DNA from: JAALKW01 sp963974485
Lineage (GTDB): Bacteria; Pseudomonadota; Gammaproteobacteria; Legionellales; Legionellaceae
DNA length: 64,000 nucleotides
NCBI GenBank assembly: GCA_963974485.1
Contig: CAXBBS010000002.1
Coordinates: forward strand, 124,001-188,000
Reading direction: 5' to 3'
Of this stretch, positions 37,859 to 46,922 are shown in pieces. Below the pieces are notes generated by a model. That model saw nothing but the letters and a program-made list of their open reading frames with translations. It did not search any database and was not told the DNA's origin. The stretch's first letter is position 1. The number at the start of each line of letters is the position of its first letter. The position numbers were made by a program, and so were the translations under genes.

Positions 37859-39229
37859 ATGACATTATCATCGCTCAATGCCATCTCACCCGTTGATGGA
37901 CGCTACATAAAAAAGACACGTGCACTTAGCCCTTTCTTCAGTGAATTCGGTTTAATTTACTATCGTCTACTTGTTGAAATACGCTGGCTCGAGTCACTTG
38001 CGGAAAATTCGCAAATTAAAGAAATCCCAGCACTGACTCAAGCTGACCATGTTTTTTTAAATAAAATTCTAGCTGATTTTAACGAACAAGAAGCTGAAGC
38101 GGTTAAAGCTTATGAGCAAAAGACGAATCATGATGTTAAAGCCGTCGAATATTATCTTCGCGATAAACTTAACGCATCCAAAACATTGGCGCCGATTACA
38201 AGCTTCATTCACTTTGCCTGTACATCAGAAGATATTAATAATTTAGCCTATGCCTTTATGGTCAAAGAAGCACTTGCTCAAGTCATTCAACCCACCCTTG
38301 CTGAAATCACCGGTGGTATGACACTTTTAGGCAAGCAACATGGTGAAGCTGCCATGTTGAGCCGAACGCACGGGCAACCCGCCACACCAACGACGCTCGG
38401 TAAAGAGATCATCAATTTTGCAGCGCGTTTAAAGCGCCCTTTGCAACAATTAGCCGAAGTGCTTATTTCAGCGAAATGTAACGGGGCCGTCGGAAATTAT
38501 AATGCACACGTCATCGCCTATCCAAACGTAGATTGGCGTAAGCATTCAGCCCGATTTATTACAAAACTTGGTCTTGATTTTAGTGCCTACACCACACAAA
38601 TCGAACCCCACGATGGTCTGGCTGAAGTTTCGCACTTGATGATTCGTATTAATAATATTTTACTCGATTACACACGTGATATTTGGTCTTATATCTCACT
38701 TGCTTATTTTAAACAAAAAACAGTGGCAGGCGAAGTCGGTTCCTCCACCATGCCACACAAAGTAAATCCCATTGACTTTGAAAATGCTGAAGGCAATCTC
38801 GGGCTTGCGAATACGTTGTTCAATCACTTTGCGGATAAACTTACGCAATCTCGTCTGCAACGTGATTTATCCGACTCCACCGTACTACGTAACTTAGGCG
38901 TCGCCTTTTCATATGCTTTAATTGCGTTTCAAGCGATTGCCAAAGGGAATGAAAAACTTCAAATTAACATCGAGGCACTCAATGCCGATCTTGATGCTAA
39001 CTGGGAAGTGATCACCGAAGCCGTCCAAATGGTCATGCGCCGTCATCAAGTTCCTCATGCTTACGAAGCGCTGCGTGATTTTACGCGTGGCCGCCGCGTC
39101 AATAAAGAAACGTTACAGCAGTTTATTCAAACACTGGAACTTCCTGATGCTACAAAAACAGAATTATTAGCACTTACACCACACAGCTACACAGGACTTG
39201 CTGGCGCTCTGGTCAAAGCCTTTACATGA
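37859..39229 (+). CDS. purB: adenylosuccinate lyase
   Basis: Catalyses two steps of purine synthesis: SAICAR to AICAR, and adenylosuccinate to AMP. The 456-residue length matches the gammaproteobacterial form. LNAISPVDGRY begins the protein, TSEDINNLAY and SRTHGQPATPTTLGKE form active-site regions, and the superfamily signature SSTMPHKVNPIDFENAEGN is intact. The stop overlaps the nadB start (ATGA). Both enzymes handle aspartate-derived metabolites and release or form fumarate-related products. Confidence 0.97.
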   Translation: MTLSSLNAISPVDGRYIKKTRALSPFFSEFGLIYYRLLVEIRWLESLAENSQIKEIPALTQADHVFLNKILADFNEQEAEAVKAYEQKTNHDVKAVEYYLRDKLNASKTLAPITSFIHFACTSEDINNLAYAFMVKEALAQVIQPTLAEITGGMTLLGKQHGEAAMLSRTHGQPATPTTLGKEIINFAARLKRPLQQLAEVLISAKCNGAVGNYNAHVIAYPNVDWRKHSARFITKLGLDFSAYTTQIEPHDGLAEVSHLMIRINNILLDYTRDIWSYISLAYFKQKTVAGEVGSSTMPHKVNPIDFENAEGNLGLANTLFNHFADKLTQSRLQRDLSDSTVLRNLGVAFSYALIAFQAIAKGNEKLQINIEALNADLDANWEVITEAVQMVMRRHQVPHAYEALRDFTRGRRVNKETLQQFIQTLELPDATKTELLALTPHSYTGLAGALVKAFT

Positions 39230-40884
39230 GTGCAAGCGCGTCACAACAAGGTGAGACATTTGAAGTAGACGTACTCGTCATTGGTGGTGGGCTTGCGGGC
39301 CTCCACTATTGTCTAGAACTTTTAAAGCACAATCCAAAAACCAGGATCACACTTGTCAGTAAAACCGCGCTAGGTGAGTGCAACAGTAGCTACGCTCAAG
39401 GCGGGATTGCAAGCGCTTTTGATCCAAGCGACTCGATCCAATCTCATATTGAAGATACCTTAAAGGCCGGTGATGGTTTATGCTACCCCCCCAATGTTGA
39501 GTCCATGATTCGGCAAGGCCCTGCTGCTATTGACCAGCTCGGTCAGTATGCAGTTCCCTTTACACAAAGCCATACAGGTCAATATGCATTAGGTCATGAA
39601 GGCGGTCATTCACACCGCCGTATTGTCCATGCAGGCGACCAAACAGGTTTGTCTATTATTCAAACCTTATTGGCCTTGATTCATGAACACCCTCAAATTC
39701 AATGCCTCGAGCACTGTACAGCGGTTAATTTAATTACCCAATACCATCCTCACAGAATCGATCATCAAGGTGAAGTGCTCGGAGCTTATATTCTCGACAG
39801 TATGTATAATAAAATTCACACTTATCTTGCGCGATGTGTGGTCCTTGCAACCGGTGGAGCGGGTAAAACCTATCGATACACCAGTAATTCCATGGTTGCA
39901 ACCGGTGACGGCGTTGCCATGGCCTACCGTGCAGGTGCACGTGTTGGTAACATGGAGTTTTATCAGTTTCATCCAACCCTTCTGCATCATCATGAAGTCA
40001 CGAACTTTCTAATATCCGAAGCCGTTCGCGGTGAAGGTGGTGTGCTTTTAAATGCCGACACCCACAAACCATTTATGGAAAAATACGCACCCAAACAAAA
40101 AGACTTAGCCACACGAGACATTGTTGCTCGCGCTATTTTTAACGAAATGGAGCAAAGCGAAAATCAATTTGTGTACCTTGATATTACGCATCAATCAAAA
40201 GATTTTTTAAAAAAACGCTTTCCTCAAATTTACGCGACGCTAGATTCGATTCATATCAATATGGCTGAAGATTTAATTCCGGTTGTGCCAGCAGCACATT
40301 ATCAATGCGGTGGTGTCCTTACTAATACAGCAGGACAAACTGATTTAGAACGCCTCTATGCCATCGGTGAAGTGGCTTTTACCGGTTTGCATGGTGCCAA
40401 CCGCTTAGCAAGCAATTCGTTGCTTGAGGCCGTTGTTATGGCCTCTAACGCCGCGCGAGCTAGTCAAACTTGCATCGCCACACCCTGGCAGCTTAAACAC
40501 AGCATACCTACGTGGAACTCGCCGACAGAAGTCAATCATCGACGTGCCGGCCAAATCAATACGCATTGGCGAGGTTTACGCGGCGAAATGATGTCGTATG
40601 CAGGCATTGTTCGTACCGAAGCAGGATTAGACGATCTTTTACAGTTGATCCAACAACGCAAAAAAATTATCGAAGATTACTATTGGACGCACGCTATCAC
40701 ACGCGATTTTATTGAATTACGTAATATCGTGCTGAATGCTGAGCTTATTGTCAGTGCAGCACTGGCCAGACGCGAATCACGCGGTGGGCATTATCGGGAT
40801 GATTTTCCCCATAAAAACCCACATGCTCACGAAAGTATTGCACGTCTTAACACACCTAGCTGGACGCTAAACAACAGCTGGTAG
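39226..40884 (+). CDS. nadB: L-aspartate oxidase
   Basis: FAD enzyme of de novo NAD synthesis that converts L-aspartate to iminoaspartate, the partner substrate of NadA. The 552-residue protein starts with a dinucleotide fold VLVIGGGLAGLHYCLEL. It contains ECNSSYAQGGIASAF, HEGGHSHRRIVHAGD and GLHGANRLASNSLLEAVV, all family features. The C-terminal helical domain has ESRGGHYRDDFP. It is translationally coupled to purB. Confidence 0.96.
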   Translation: MSASASQQGETFEVDVLVIGGGLAGLHYCLELLKHNPKTRITLVSKTALGECNSSYAQGGIASAFDPSDSIQSHIEDTLKAGDGLCYPPNVESMIRQGPAAIDQLGQYAVPFTQSHTGQYALGHEGGHSHRRIVHAGDQTGLSIIQTLLALIHEHPQIQCLEHCTAVNLITQYHPHRIDHQGEVLGAYILDSMYNKIHTYLARCVVLATGGAGKTYRYTSNSMVATGDGVAMAYRAGARVGNMEFYQFHPTLLHHHEVTNFLISEAVRGEGGVLLNADTHKPFMEKYAPKQKDLATRDIVARAIFNEMEQSENQFVYLDITHQSKDFLKKRFPQIYATLDSIHINMAEDLIPVVPAAHYQCGGVLTNTAGQTDLERLYAIGEVAFTGLHGANRLASNSLLEAVVMASNAARASQTCIATPWQLKHSIPTWNSPTEVNHRRAGQINTHWRGLRGEMMSYAGIVRTEAGLDDLLQLIQQRKKIIEDYYWTHAITRDFIELRNIVLNAELIVSAALARRESRGGHYRDDFPHKNPHAHESIARLNTPSWTLNNSW

Positions 40885-40918
40885 TGTTTTAAAATTAAGG
40901 ATGTTGGTCATATAATCC

Positions 40919-41974
40919 CTATAATATGAAAACGTTTGGCTCCCGTTCTTCTCTTATTTGTTCAACAATCCTATCATCGGGTACATGCTCCAAAACATCA
41001 CGATTCATGTCATAGGCTAAACGAATAAATTCTACATTATTCTTCAAATCATCAGAGGCATGGTCAAAATAACTCGCACCGAAACGGCGAATTCCCTCTA
41101 AAATAGCTGGTCGACAGTTTTTGAATAGTGCCAGGCGCGCGTTTACACCCTCTTGATCCCTAGTGAATTCGAATCGATCGCTATTCTGAGGAAAGATTAG
41201 ATTGAGCTGTATGCTCGCCCTCATTAAATTGATCTGATTTCTACTTTCAGTTTCAGACTCGACTTCTGATTCAGATCCAGACCCGACTTCTGATTCAGAT
41301 CCAGATTCGTATTCAGATTCAGTTATATCGTCATCGGAATGCGTAGGTATTATGGTAGCAATAGGAGGCAGAGCAATAGGTCTTGTGAAAATAGCAGCCA
41401 TAGCTCTTGGGATAACAGGCGGGATATCAGCGTCATGAAGACGGCAAAAAAAACGATCATCATTTTCCAATAATTCCACCGGTAAATATTGAATACAACG
41501 CTTTTCTAACGCAAACGCTCTCTCTATAATGCCTCTATTGCTTTGTAATCGGTCTGATAAATAAGGATAAACATCGACCGAAGAATCAAGTAAAGTCCGC
41601 ATGTAATACTCAACGTTATTAAGACCTTTGAATCGTTCAGCAATACGATCTAAACCAGAACACATTTTTCGAACCGTGATCATACCTCGATAGCATAATT
41701 GTACTGCTATGACTAAACCATTAAATTTAGAATCTAAATAGGTCCGGACGTTATCTGAGAGTTTATCGAAAACTGCAAAATGACTCTCCAGAGCTTTCAA
41801 CACAAAAGGTCTATATTCTTTTAATGATGGAGAAATACCGTCAAATACCGAGGGGTCGTTATTAATTTGGCTCAGCAAATCTGTTTCAAGACGTGCGTAA
41901 GCTTCTTCATAAGACTCTGTTATCTCTTTAGTTGCCCCAGTAAAATGTAATGCAAAAAGTTCTTCCCCATTCAT
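40919..41974 (-). CDS. orphan protein with DUF4116-like helical repeats, candidate effector
   Basis: A 351-residue protein. Several stretches follow the DUF4116 pattern of 'd..fvl.a....g..l.yls..l..n...v..a'. Examples are YRPFVLKALESHFAVFDKLSD, RGIIERAFALEKRCIQYLP, and FDHASDDLKNNVEFIRLAYD. A Ser/Glu/Gly linker (about residues 219-245) separates two repeat blocks. The C-terminus IREEREPNVFIL is acidic then hydrophobic, as in many Dot/Icm substrates. DUF4116 is common in Legionella and amoeba-associated bacteria. The ATG at 41974, 7 nt after AGGA, was preferred over GTG 41980. Function unknown. Confidence 0.7.
   Translation of the reverse strand: MNGEELFALHFTGATKEITESYEEAYARLETDLLSQINNDPSVFDGISPSLKEYRPFVLKALESHFAVFDKLSDNVRTYLDSKFNGLVIAVQLCYRGMITVRKMCSGLDRIAERFKGLNNVEYYMRTLLDSSVDVYPYLSDRLQSNRGIIERAFALEKRCIQYLPVELLENDDRFFCRLHDADIPPVIPRAMAAIFTRPIALPPIATIIPTHSDDDITESEYESGSESEVGSGSESEVESETESRNQINLMRASIQLNLIFPQNSDRFEFTRDQEGVNARLALFKNCRPAILEGIRRFGASYFDHASDDLKNNVEFIRLAYDMNRDVLEHVPDDRIVEQIREEREPNVFIL
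41260..41307. repeat. 24-bp in-frame tandem repeat, two copies
   Basis: CGACTTCTGATTCAGATCCA begins at 41260 and again at 41284, an exact 24-bp period with shorter related units on both sides. It encodes the Ser/Glu/Gly linker of the DUF4116-like protein, so copy-number change would keep frame. Confidence 0.75.
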
Positions 41975-42009
41975 AATCACTTCCTATCTATTAAAAAAAC
42001 ATGTTGTTT

Positions 42010-42037
42010 ATTATACGTGCATTAGCGCAAGTGTAAA
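42010..42037 (-). promoter_or_regulatory. sigma70-type promoter of the DUF4116-like gene
   Basis: On the minus strand, TTTACA (42037-42032), a 16-bp spacer and TATAAT (42015-42010), about 36 bp before the ATG at 41974. Confidence 0.6.
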
Positions 42038-42222
42038 GTAGGGTATATCGAAAATTTTTATTTCACCTCTGTAAGATTGATTTATAAAAATACATTGTAA
42101 CTTGCTGTAGCTCTACCTTAGTCATAAATCTATTTGCTTTTTATCTTTAAATCTGAGACCTTATGTTCCAAACTCTATGTGCTTATTTAAATCACAATAA
42201 GAATACATTTAGGCGATAATTT

Positions 42223-43560
42223 ATGTTTACAACCGACACAAGCTATACCCCAGAAAAAACACGTATGCAGGTCACACAAGACATGCAAATCTGTCAAAGT
42301 GATTATCCGCTTGATTGGTATCAAGAAGATTATATACCTTATGCCGAAGAGTATTTGGCCCTCCCCGATCGTAAACTCACCACCGTACTTGATTGGATGA
42401 CGCCGTATATTAAAAAAGTACAGAGCCACTTTGGGCCTAATTTACTTTTACTTGCGCATTATTACATGGGCGGTGAAATTGTACGTTTAATAGAGCAATT
42501 CGGCGGTCAAATCGGTGATTCATATCAGCTTGCTTTAATGGCCGCTAATCATCCTGAAAAATCAATTATTGTGGAGTCTGCCGTGCATTTTATGGCTGAA
42601 TCCATCAGTATTCTGGCGCATGATAACCAACAGGTATTTATCACCAATCCCAAATCGGGCTGCACCATGGAAATGCTTTCCAAGGACTTTATGGTTCAAC
42701 CCGCTTTCACAGAACTTAATGCACGCTACGGTCAAGACAATATCTTACCGATTTGTTACATGAACACCTCGGGCCGCGTTAAAGCCATGACCGGCGCACA
42801 AGGTGGCGCGGTATGCACCAGCTCGAACGTTAAGAAAATTTTTGAGTGGGCACGCGCTAAAAATAAAAAAATATTATTTATTCCTGACCAACACATGGGC
42901 GAAAACGTTGCTCACTGGCTCGGTATTCAGAATATTGCTCGTTGGCCAGGGGGTACTGCTGGTGCACAATACAGTCTTGATGCTCAAGATGCGGCTACGT
43001 TAAAAACATTTGATCAATCCGAGCTTATACTTTTTGGAAGTGAATGCACCGTACATACGCTTTATACTGCAGAAATGTGCGCTTATTGGGAATCTAACGG
43101 TTATTCGACCGTCGCACACCCAGAGTGCCGTAATGAAGTCATCCGTGTAGCACAGCACGCCGGTTCAACCGCCTTTATTTGGGATCATGTCATCAATGAT
43201 CGTGCAAAAACCAAGCGTTATGCCATCGGTACAGAAAATCATATGGTTGAAAACTTAAAACAGCACGCCGAGAAACTGGGTATTCACGTGGTGAATTTAG
43301 CTGAGGCACCGACATCAAACAGCAACAATAATTTAGGCTGCGGCTGTGCCACCATGTCACGTAACGATCCACCGCATCTGGTTGCTTTGCTTGATTTACT
43401 CCGTCAAGGCAAAACGATGGACTATAACGAAGTGAAAGCTGGTGACTCGGTCAACGAGTTCACAGGCATACGCGGTCGGCTATCAGAGCAAGATCAAGCT
43501 TGGGTGATTAATAACGCTAAAATTGCCCTGCAAAACATGATAAATATTACAGAAGCGTAG
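42223..43560 (+). CDS. nadA: quinolinate synthase
   Basis: 4Fe-4S enzyme that condenses iminoaspartate with dihydroxyacetone phosphate to quinolinate. At 445 residues it is longer than the ~350-residue E. coli form, mainly through an N-terminal extension. Candidate cluster cysteines are Cys147 (NPKSGCTMEM), Cys302 (AHPECRNEV) and one of Cys373/Cys375 (LGCGCATMS). LLAHYYMGGEIV and PDQHMGENVAHW are family motifs. It lies alone, facing rpoS, with a probable 6S RNA in between. Confidence 0.95.
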   Translation: MFTTDTSYTPEKTRMQVTQDMQICQSDYPLDWYQEDYIPYAEEYLALPDRKLTTVLDWMTPYIKKVQSHFGPNLLLLAHYYMGGEIVRLIEQFGGQIGDSYQLALMAANHPEKSIIVESAVHFMAESISILAHDNQQVFITNPKSGCTMEMLSKDFMVQPAFTELNARYGQDNILPICYMNTSGRVKAMTGAQGGAVCTSSNVKKIFEWARAKNKKILFIPDQHMGENVAHWLGIQNIARWPGGTAGAQYSLDAQDAATLKTFDQSELILFGSECTVHTLYTAEMCAYWESNGYSTVAHPECRNEVIRVAQHAGSTAFIWDHVINDRAKTKRYAIGTENHMVENLKQHAEKLGIHVVNLAEAPTSNSNNNLGCGCATMSRNDPPHLVALLDLLRQGKTMDYNEVKAGDSVNEFTGIRGRLSEQDQAWVINNAKIALQNMINITEA

Positions 43561-43570
43561 CTTGGCATGC

Positions 43571-43576
43571 TATAAT
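43571..43576 (+). promoter_or_regulatory. extended -10 promoter element of the 6S-like RNA
   Basis: ATGCTATAAT gives a TGn-extended, perfect -10. A TTACAG 18 bp upstream is a weak -35. The predicted start falls near 43583, right at the base of the RNA's terminal stem. Confidence 0.6.
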
Positions 43577-43583
43577 CAACTTA

Positions 43584-43735
43584 ATCCAACAGCCAACGAT
43601 TTTTGAACCTATAAGCTTGCTAAGGGTTGTATTTAGTTGCCGGCGTTGCGCTAAACCACCTTCGTGTGGGAAGCCTGAACCGACACAAGCGCATCCCACC
43701 TGAATCTCAGGGTTCAAAATCCTTGGTTGTTGGTA
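43584..43735 (+). ncRNA. ssrS: probable 6S RNA
   Basis: About 150 nt between nadA and rpoS. The ends form a long terminal stem: CCAACAgCCAAcGATTTTtGAACC (from 43586) against GGTTCAAAATCCTTGGTTGTTGG (to 43733), with few mismatches. The apical part has a CCAC-CTTCGT-GTGG hairpin followed by GAAGCC. A CACCTGAATCTCAGGGTTCA stretch follows in the 3' strand, in the order of E. coli 6S (GAAGCC, then CACCTTGAACCAAGGGTTCA). 6S RNA binds sigma70 RNA polymerase in stationary phase, which suits a place beside rpoS. The usual ygfA neighbour is absent, and the family call comes from memory of the fold. Confidence 0.6.
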
Positions 43736-44794
43736 CTAAAATAAATCTTCAGACGAAAGTCCTAAACGCTCAACAAGCAAGCCCCGTAAAGTTTTGAGTG
43801 CTTCGACCTGAATTTGCCTTACACGCTCGCGTGTTAAGTTGATTTCACGTCCGACGTCTTCAAGTGTTGATTTTTCATACCCGTGCAACCCAAAACGACG
43901 TGCGATCACTTCTTGTTGATTTTCTGTTAACTCACCAATAAACGCTTCAATATGCTCGCGTATATCTTCATTGGTTAACCATTCAGCTGGGTTCATGCTA
44001 TTTTCATCAGCAATCGTATCCAATAATGATTTACTTTCATCAAAACCAAACGGTGTATCAATCGAGGTAACTTTATCGTTTAAGCCCAATAGTTTTCGAA
44101 CATCTTCCAGTGGCTTATCCAACATTTCTGCAATTTCTTCCGCTGATGGTTCATGATCCAGTTGTTGAGTTAGCTTGCGCGCAGCTCTCAAATAAACATT
44201 AAGTTCTTTCACCACATGAATAGGCAAGCGAATGGTTCGCGTTTGGTTCATAATAGCTCGTTCAATGGTCTGACGAATCCACCACGTAGCATAGGTTGAA
44301 AATCGAAATCCTCGCGTTGGGTCAAACTTTTCAACGGACTTCATTAAGCCTAAATTACCTTCTTCGATTAAATCCAAAAGAGGTAAACCACGATTTAAAT
44401 ACCGGCGAGAAATTTTAACAACTAAACGTAGATTTGATTCAATCATTTTTGTACGGGCAGCGTCATCGCCTTTTAAAGCACGTGTTGAATAATAAACCTC
44501 TTCTTTTGCTGTAAGTAATGGCGAAAACCCGATCTCCCCCAAGTATATTTGCGTAGCATCCATTGCTTTAGAGAGTGTTTTTCCACCTGAAGATAGCGCC
44601 ACTTTATCAGCTTCATCATCAAGATCATTATTTTTTTTTCTGTTTTTTTTACTTTTTTTAACATCAACTATATTGTGTGCTTCCTCGGTAGATGGATCAT
44701 CAGACTCATCAATAGAATCATCCGAAGATTCAAGCTCAAGTTCAAGCTCAAGTTCAAGCTCACCGCCACTTTCCACATCCATTTGTGTTGTCAT
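43736..44794 (-). CDS. rpoS: RNA polymerase sigma factor RpoS
   Basis: Stationary-phase sigma factor. The 352-residue protein has sigma region 1.2 (about 80-110, DATQIYLGEIGFSPLL), region 2 (NLRLVVKISRRYLNRGLPLLDLIEEG, then FSTYATWWIRQTIERA), region 3, and region 4 with the HTH LEDVGREINLTRERVRQIQ. The N-terminus is unusual: a Glu-Leu repeat (residues 13-22), an acidic stretch, then a basic KKSKKNRKKNN patch. The ATG at 44794, 8 nt after GAGGAAG, was chosen over the GTG at 44815. It is the last gene of the surE-yqaA-nlpD-rpoS cluster. Confidence 0.95.
   Translation of the reverse strand: MTTQMDVESGGELELELELELESSDDSIDESDDPSTEEAHNIVDVKKSKKNRKKNNDLDDEADKVALSSGGKTLSKAMDATQIYLGEIGFSPLLTAKEEVYYSTRALKGDDAARTKMIESNLRLVVKISRRYLNRGLPLLDLIEEGNLGLMKSVEKFDPTRGFRFSTYATWWIRQTIERAIMNQTRTIRLPIHVVKELNVYLRAARKLTQQLDHEPSAEEIAEMLDKPLEDVRKLLGLNDKVTSIDTPFGFDESKSLLDTIADENSMNPAEWLTNEDIREHIEAFIGELTENQQEVIARRFGLHGYEKSTLEDVGREINLTRERVRQIQVEALKTLRGLLVERLGLSSEDLF
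44731..44761. repeat. 12-bp tandem repeat in rpoS, about 2.6 copies
   Basis: CAAGCTCAAGTT repeats at 44731, 44743 and 44755 (partial), encoding alternating Glu-Leu near the N-terminus of RpoS. Slippage would change length in frame. Confidence 0.8.
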
Positions 44795-44850
44795 ATTGCT
44801 TCCTCGCAAATGCACTTAACCTTATTCTTGCACCAAATGCAGGTCCAATG

Positions 44851-45573
44851 TCAAGCTTTTTTCTTTAAATAATTCAATGGATTGACGGGCTCGCCTCGTC
44901 TTCTCATTTCAAAATGAACACCCCAAAAATGTCGATTCACCACGCCCATTTCAGCAATCACTTGCCCCTGCTTAACATGTTGACCACTACGCACCAGATT
45001 TTTTTGATTATTCCCATAGGCCGTAAGGTATTCTGTATCATGTTTTAAAATAATTAAATGACCATACCCAGGCAAACCATCTCCAGCATAAGCGACAACC
45101 CCAGCTGATGACGCACGAATTTTTGAACCTTGTTTCCCTCCAATATCAATACCTTTACGCCCATGCTTCGGTGAAAAGGTTCTCATAATGCGTCCATGTG
45201 CAGGCCAATGCCAACTCAAATTATTCGAAATCAAAGGAATTTTAGGTGGGTTTGGCAAGGATTTAACTAGATTTAACGCAAAATTTTCAACCTGTGATGA
45301 TGATTTAAGTTTAATAACTTGCCCAATACGGAGCGCATACGGTGACTTGAGGCCGTTTAATTCAGCTAAGCGATGATAATCCTGGTCATAACGAAAAGCG
45401 ATGGCATACAGCGTTTCACCTTGTTTAACCACATGCTTTTCTACAGAGGGGTTACTTCCGTACCAGGTTGATTCTTCGACCGGTGCTAAGCCGCCTTCAC
45501 GCATGCCGCAGCCTTGCATCAGTAAACTTAAAAAAAGCCCTAAAAACAACGCCTGCTTGCGAAATCGCACCAT
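44851..45573 (-). CDS. nlpD: lipoprotein NlpD (LysM and M23 domains)
   Basis: In E. coli NlpD activates the amidase AmiC at the septum. The 240-residue protein has a lipobox ending in Cys22 (LLMQGCG), a LysM domain (about 45-90, VKQGETLYAIAFRYDQDY) and a C-terminal M23 domain. The zinc ligands of active M23 peptidases are partly missing. GRKGIDIGG lacks the HxGxD histidine, and AYGNNQ replaces the usual YxH. VHFEMRRRGEPVNPL is kept. This matches the degenerate activator type, not an active endopeptidase. It is upstream of rpoS, and in enterics the rpoS promoter lies inside nlpD. Confidence 0.93.
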   Translation of the reverse strand: MVRFRKQALFLGLFLSLLMQGCGMREGGLAPVEESTWYGSNPSVEKHVVKQGETLYAIAFRYDQDYHRLAELNGLKSPYALRIGQVIKLKSSSQVENFALNLVKSLPNPPKIPLISNNLSWHWPAHGRIMRTFSPKHGRKGIDIGGKQGSKIRASSAGVVAYAGDGLPGYGHLIILKHDTEYLTAYGNNQKNLVRSGQHVKQGQVIAEMGVVNRHFWGVHFEMRRRGEPVNPLNYLKKKA

Positions 45574-45580
45574 GAGATGA

Positions 45581-46165
45581 TTAACCCCGTATTTTTATTA
45601 TGCTAAACCCTATGACCAATGCTATAACAAGACACCAACCGACCCAATCAATCCAATGACGAAAACGCTTGTTAAAATGCTCACCAAACAAAACAACCAA
45701 TGCCGAGACTAAAAAAAATCGTGCCCCTCGCCCAACGATGGAGGCTAAAACAAAGGGAATAAATGCCATCTGCATTGCGCCGGCAGCAATTGTAAATAAT
45801 TTATAAGGTATCGGTGTAAAGCCTGCGATAAGTACAATACCAACCCCCCAATGCTCGAACCACGTGCGTACATGCTCATAGGCAGCAGCATGCGACGAGA
45901 CCAAAATATATGGCTGCAGGATATCCATAAAAAACATGCCAATCACATAACCAAAACAGCCACCAAGCACAGAAAATATGAGTGTGAGTAAAGCATAATG
46001 CCAGGCACGTTTGGGCGTAGCGAAGCCCATGGTCAAGAGCATGATATCCGGTGGAATAGGAAAAAACGAAGACTCAGCAAACGATACACCAGCTAAATAA
46101 TACGGCGCATGTCGATGTGTCGACCAAGCCAACATTTTATCATACAGATAAGAAAAAATTTTCAT
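45581..46165 (-). CDS. yqaA: YqaA/DedA-family inner-membrane protein
   Basis: A 194-residue membrane protein of the SNARE-associated/DedA superfamily, YqaA branch. FAESSFFPIPPDIMLLTMG and GFTPIPYKLFTIAAGAM are the conserved re-entrant-loop segments. DedA proteins are linked to lipid carrier recycling and membrane homeostasis. The start overlaps the surE stop (ATGA). An upstream open frame to 46192 was not used. It occupies the position that pcm holds in E. coli. Confidence 0.87.
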   Translation of the reverse strand: MKIFSYLYDKMLAWSTHRHAPYYLAGVSFAESSFFPIPPDIMLLTMGFATPKRAWHYALLTLIFSVLGGCFGYVIGMFFMDILQPYILVSSHAAAYEHVRTWFEHWGVGIVLIAGFTPIPYKLFTIAAGAMQMAFIPFVLASIVGRGARFFLVSALVVLFGEHFNKRFRHWIDWVGWCLVIALVIGFSIIKIRG

Positions 46166-46920
46166 TCCGTAAACAACGCTCCATCGGTCCAAGCTGCCAA
46201 ATGATCAAAGACTTTATAATGCGTCATATCAAGATGTAGAGGCGTTATTGATACCATGCCTTGGCTAACCGCGTAAAAATCAGTTCCAGGCCCTGCATCA
46301 GCTTCGTTACCCGGCGGTCCAATCCAATAAATATCTCGCCCTCGTGGGTCGGTTGTTTTAACCGTAGGCTCAGCCGCATGACGTGTTCCTAAACGCGTCA
46401 CTTCAATCCCCCGAATTTTATCCAGCGGTATATTAGGAACGTTTACATTTAAAATAGTCTGTGATTGAAGCGGGTCTTTCTTAAGCTTTTGAGCTAAATA
46501 TTTAACGACGGACGCGGCTGTTTCATAATGCTCAACCGGTCGCCCTACAAGCGAAACGGCAATCGCTGGAAAGCCTAAATTTCGCCCTTCCATCGCTGCC
46601 GCAACCGTACCGGAATAGTGCACATCATCACCTAAATTAGCACCATCGTTAATACCTGAGATCACCATATCAAATTGCACGTCAAATAATCCAGTCAATG
46701 CTAAATGCACGCAGTCGGTTGGTGTTCCCTCGGTACTGTAATAACCATTATCTAACTGCTTTACACGTAACGGCTTGGTTAACGTTAAAGAATTACTTGC
46801 GCCACTACGGTTACGATCAGGCGCTATCACATAGATTTCGGCGAAATCTTTAAGCGTTTCAGCAAGCACTTTAATTCCTGGCGCAAAAACACCATCATCG
46901 TTACTAACTAAAATTCTCAT
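46162..46920 (-). CDS. surE: 5'/3'-nucleotidase SurE
   Basis: Metal-dependent phosphatase of nucleoside monophosphates and short polyphosphates, associated with stationary-phase survival. The 252-residue length is typical. The N-terminal MRILVSNDDG (Asp8, Asp9), the NRSGASNSLT loop and SGINDGANLGDDVHYSGTV supply the metal and phosphate ligands. It is coupled to yqaA and preceded by a small lipoprotein gene 2 bp away. Confidence 0.95.
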   Translation of the reverse strand: MRILVSNDDGVFAPGIKVLAETLKDFAEIYVIAPDRNRSGASNSLTLTKPLRVKQLDNGYYSTEGTPTDCVHLALTGLFDVQFDMVISGINDGANLGDDVHYSGTVAAAMEGRNLGFPAIAVSLVGRPVEHYETAASVVKYLAQKLKKDPLQSQTILNVNVPNIPLDKIRGIEVTRLGTRHAAEPTVKTTDPRGRDIYWIGPPGNEADAGPGTDFYAVSQGMVSITPLHLDMTHYKVFDHLAAWTDGALFTE

Positions 46921-46922
46921 AC

